A stretch of DNA of 64,000 nt from Oreocharis arfaki (taxonomy: Eukaryota > Chordata > Aves > Passeriformes > Paramythiidae): NCBI GenBank assembly GCA_013398015.1, contig VZRR01002857.1, positions 1 through 64,000 on the forward strand, in the 5' to 3' direction. Below the pieces are notes generated by a model. The model ran no database searches and was not told where the DNA came from. It saw nothing but the letters and a program-made list of their open reading frames with translations. The position numbers were made by a program, and so were the translations under genes. This document shows positions 62,001 to 64,000 of this stretch, in pieces. Every line of letters starts with the position of its first letter. The first letter of the stretch is position 1.

Positions 62001-62700
62001 TGGTTGGCTGGAGTGCAAGTCAGTCCATTAAAGGAATGTCAAGTGTAATTTTGGAAGAGATATGTTTTAAGACAATACATGCATAAAAAATAGCATAAGG
62101 AATTTGCCTCTGGGTTGCTGTGAGGGTGACACATTAATTGTCACAGATGAAGAGGTAGACCTCCCTTGGAGCTCGTGATTTTGCTGTTCATGATTTATGA
62201 GTCTTGCCACTCATTAGAGGGGGACACATGTGCTATTCTCATAGCATTTAAAAGATGTTCTGTCTTACCTTAATCTGTTAGCAACGAACTTGTAAATTTC
62301 TAAGATCTATCAGTGCCTTAATATTACTTCTCCCAACTGTGCTTTCATTTGGTTTTTAATTGAGCAGCAAGTGCAGCTGGGTTTTTAGTTCTGCCTTTTT
62401 TTTTTTTCCTTGTAAGAACCGTTGCTTTTAAAATAAATATTGATTTTTTTTTTTCCCCTTTCTGTCAGGATGTACTGAAATGCAGACAGTTAAACCAGTG
62501 GTTCTTGTATAGTACGTAATAAATCATATCTTGTCTATTTTTTTACTTTATACTTCCTGTTCAGTTTTTTCAATTCAGCTCGGTGGTGAGATCAGCTAGA
62601 TGATGCTGTTGTAGCAGAAGCAAGACGGTGATGCTGTGGCAAGTACTCCCCCTCCCCCACAAGCGTTTATTGTAGCTCAGGTCGTTTCTCTGCCAGTATT
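59031..62700. other. Intergenic or intronic DNA, no gene seen
   Basis: 59045-59130 is an AT-only stretch of TTATTATTTAATAACTA words able to fold back on itself. The rest is unique-looking, with T-runs at 59829 and 60482, and with locally duplicated TTATTTACATTT words near 61720-61770. No coding or RNA gene recognised. Confidence 0.5.
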
Positions 62701-62717
62701 CATCTTGGTCTGCACTC

Positions 62718-62761
62718 TTTTTTTTTTTTTTTTTTTTTTTTTNTTTTTTTTTTTTTTTTTT
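62718..62761 (+). repeat. T homopolymer with an N
   Basis: About 43 Ts with an N at 62743, followed by GTTTGTTATTATTTC. Simple repeat, length uncertain. Confidence 0.9.
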
Positions 62762-64000
62762 GTTTGTTATTATTTCTTTTTTTAAAATTTTCCCCTGAAC
62801 AAGCATACTTTGCTTATTAGCTGAGATATGCTGCTCTTGTCCTGAGGGTGATGGTGGCCCTCACCTGTGAGTTTAACTACAGGAAGAACGAGAGATGTTG
62901 TACAAGGAAGAGAAATGAAAGTCTTTCGCGTGGCCCTTCTCTCTAAGCCTTGACAAAGACTGCCTGGAGATGTTTCTCCACCTCCTGTAGGCATTTCTGT
63001 TCGAATTCTACCATTATAGTAGAATGCATTGAATTTCAGATCTATAGGGGCACTAAGATAAGAAACATAAGCATGAGAATACAGTGCCCAGGCATGTCTT
63101 TGTTTATTGCGTTGCCTCCAAAACAAAACTTGAATTTTTTCTTGTTGCTATAAAATGCTCTTGTTTAATAATGTGCTGAATAGGATGTCATGTGGTTGTT
63201 CACTCATAAGGTCGGCTGTGATTGAAATGCTTTTATTGATTCTTTACACAAATGTTTTTCCCTACATAGTCAGACTAGGAGTCAAGTAAGATTGTGATAG
63301 TTTTTCAGAAATTACCAGTCACTAAAAGACATGTCATATTAACTTTGTTCCATCTGAAGGGACTGAAGTGCACTTGAAATATCCTTCTGTATCATATATT
63401 GATTTTTGTATATGCTGAAAGACAGTCGAATTAATCTGTTTCAGTAGAGTCTAAATAGTAAGATCTTCATTCCGAAAATAATCCCGTGGATTCTACATAC
63501 CATCATGTGGGTTTTATGGTGGTCTCATGTCACTCAAAGTGAGAGCATCTCTGTGCTTGTATGGCTGTGCATATGGGAATTACCCCATGAACGTTATGTC
63601 CAATTGAATTGCCCCCTGGAAGGGAGAGGATGAGTTGCTGCAGGCTGAATATTCATCTTGGGGCTCAAACTTGCCGCAGAAAACTGCCTTTTGCCTGTTT
63701 GTTAGTGATTCATTCCATGCCTTCAGTAGCCTTAATGTTGCTTGAATGTTTGTAGGAGTTTGTGTATATTTATTTAATGTCTTGCTTGTGTTAGCTTCTC
63801 ACCTCTTTGCCAGAGTCAAAACAGGAGTGGTGCAACTTTTCATCAGTAATGCGGTCAAATAGTCAATATGAAAGCCACCAGACTTCAAGAATATTTAATG
63901 GTTTTGAGACAGTATTTGGGGATTCAAACTTGCATCATCTGTGTGTTATTTCCAGGAGAGATTTATTTTTAATTTACACCTCAGTCTTCTGAAACAGAAC
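62762..64000. other. Intergenic or intronic DNA, no gene seen
   Basis: Unique-looking AT-rich sequence. 63590-63690 is more ordered (GAACGTTATGTCC ... AATATTCAT) and could be a conserved element. No frame with a recognisable domain. Confidence 0.5.

Overview
This is vertebrate nuclear DNA, most likely from a bird. It opens inside the last part of a single coding gene and then runs for about 60 kb through gene-poor, AT-rich, mostly unique sequence. Three things point to a bird: the C-terminus of the transcription factor SOX4, an endogenous-retrovirus LTR at 18.3-19.4 kb of a type I recognise from bird genomes, and low interspersed-repeat density. I recognised no CR1 3' tail. No prokaryotic genes, operons, CRISPR arrays, rRNA genes or convincing tRNA genes are present. 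Nearly every open frame outside SOX4 is a chance frame in UTR, CpG-island or intergenic DNA.

Layout. 1-712: 3' part of the SOX4 coding region. 713 to about 3480: its long 3' UTR, ending at an AATAAA just before 3460. The UTR is interrupted at 2960-3065 by a GC-rich block between single Ns that looks misplaced; it belongs with the CpG-rich stretch at 3.5-3.96 kb, with which it shares 48 identical bases. 4-26 kb: noncoding DNA with one LTR, followed by a primer-binding-site-like sequence, and a possible ancient AT-rich repeat near 10.6 kb. About 26.5-28.9 kb: a second CpG island with strong plus-strand splice donors. It also contains a 251-bp duplication across an N that is probably an assembly error. 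30,540-30,846: a stretch with good acceptor and donor signals that looks like an exon of a spliced plus-strand noncoding RNA. In human, the locus immediately 3' of SOX4 and on the same strand holds the long noncoding RNA CASC15, so a bird counterpart is my leading interpretation. 31-64 kb: intergenic or intronic DNA.

Within the last region are a decayed L1-type reverse transcriptase on the minus strand (44.6-45.2 kb), a 44-bp perfect palindrome (38.34 kb), several CpG- and motif-containing stretches that could be distal enhancers (55.4, 57.9 and 58.9 kb), long homopolymers and a 190-bp gap (57,061-57,250).

Functionally, the window is best read as the 3' flank and regulatory neighbourhood of a developmental transcription factor. 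It holds one dosage-sensitive SoxC gene with a regulated 3' UTR, a nearby CpG-island lncRNA promoter, and a gene desert that may hold enhancers. The conservation needed to prove the last point cannot be seen from one sequence.
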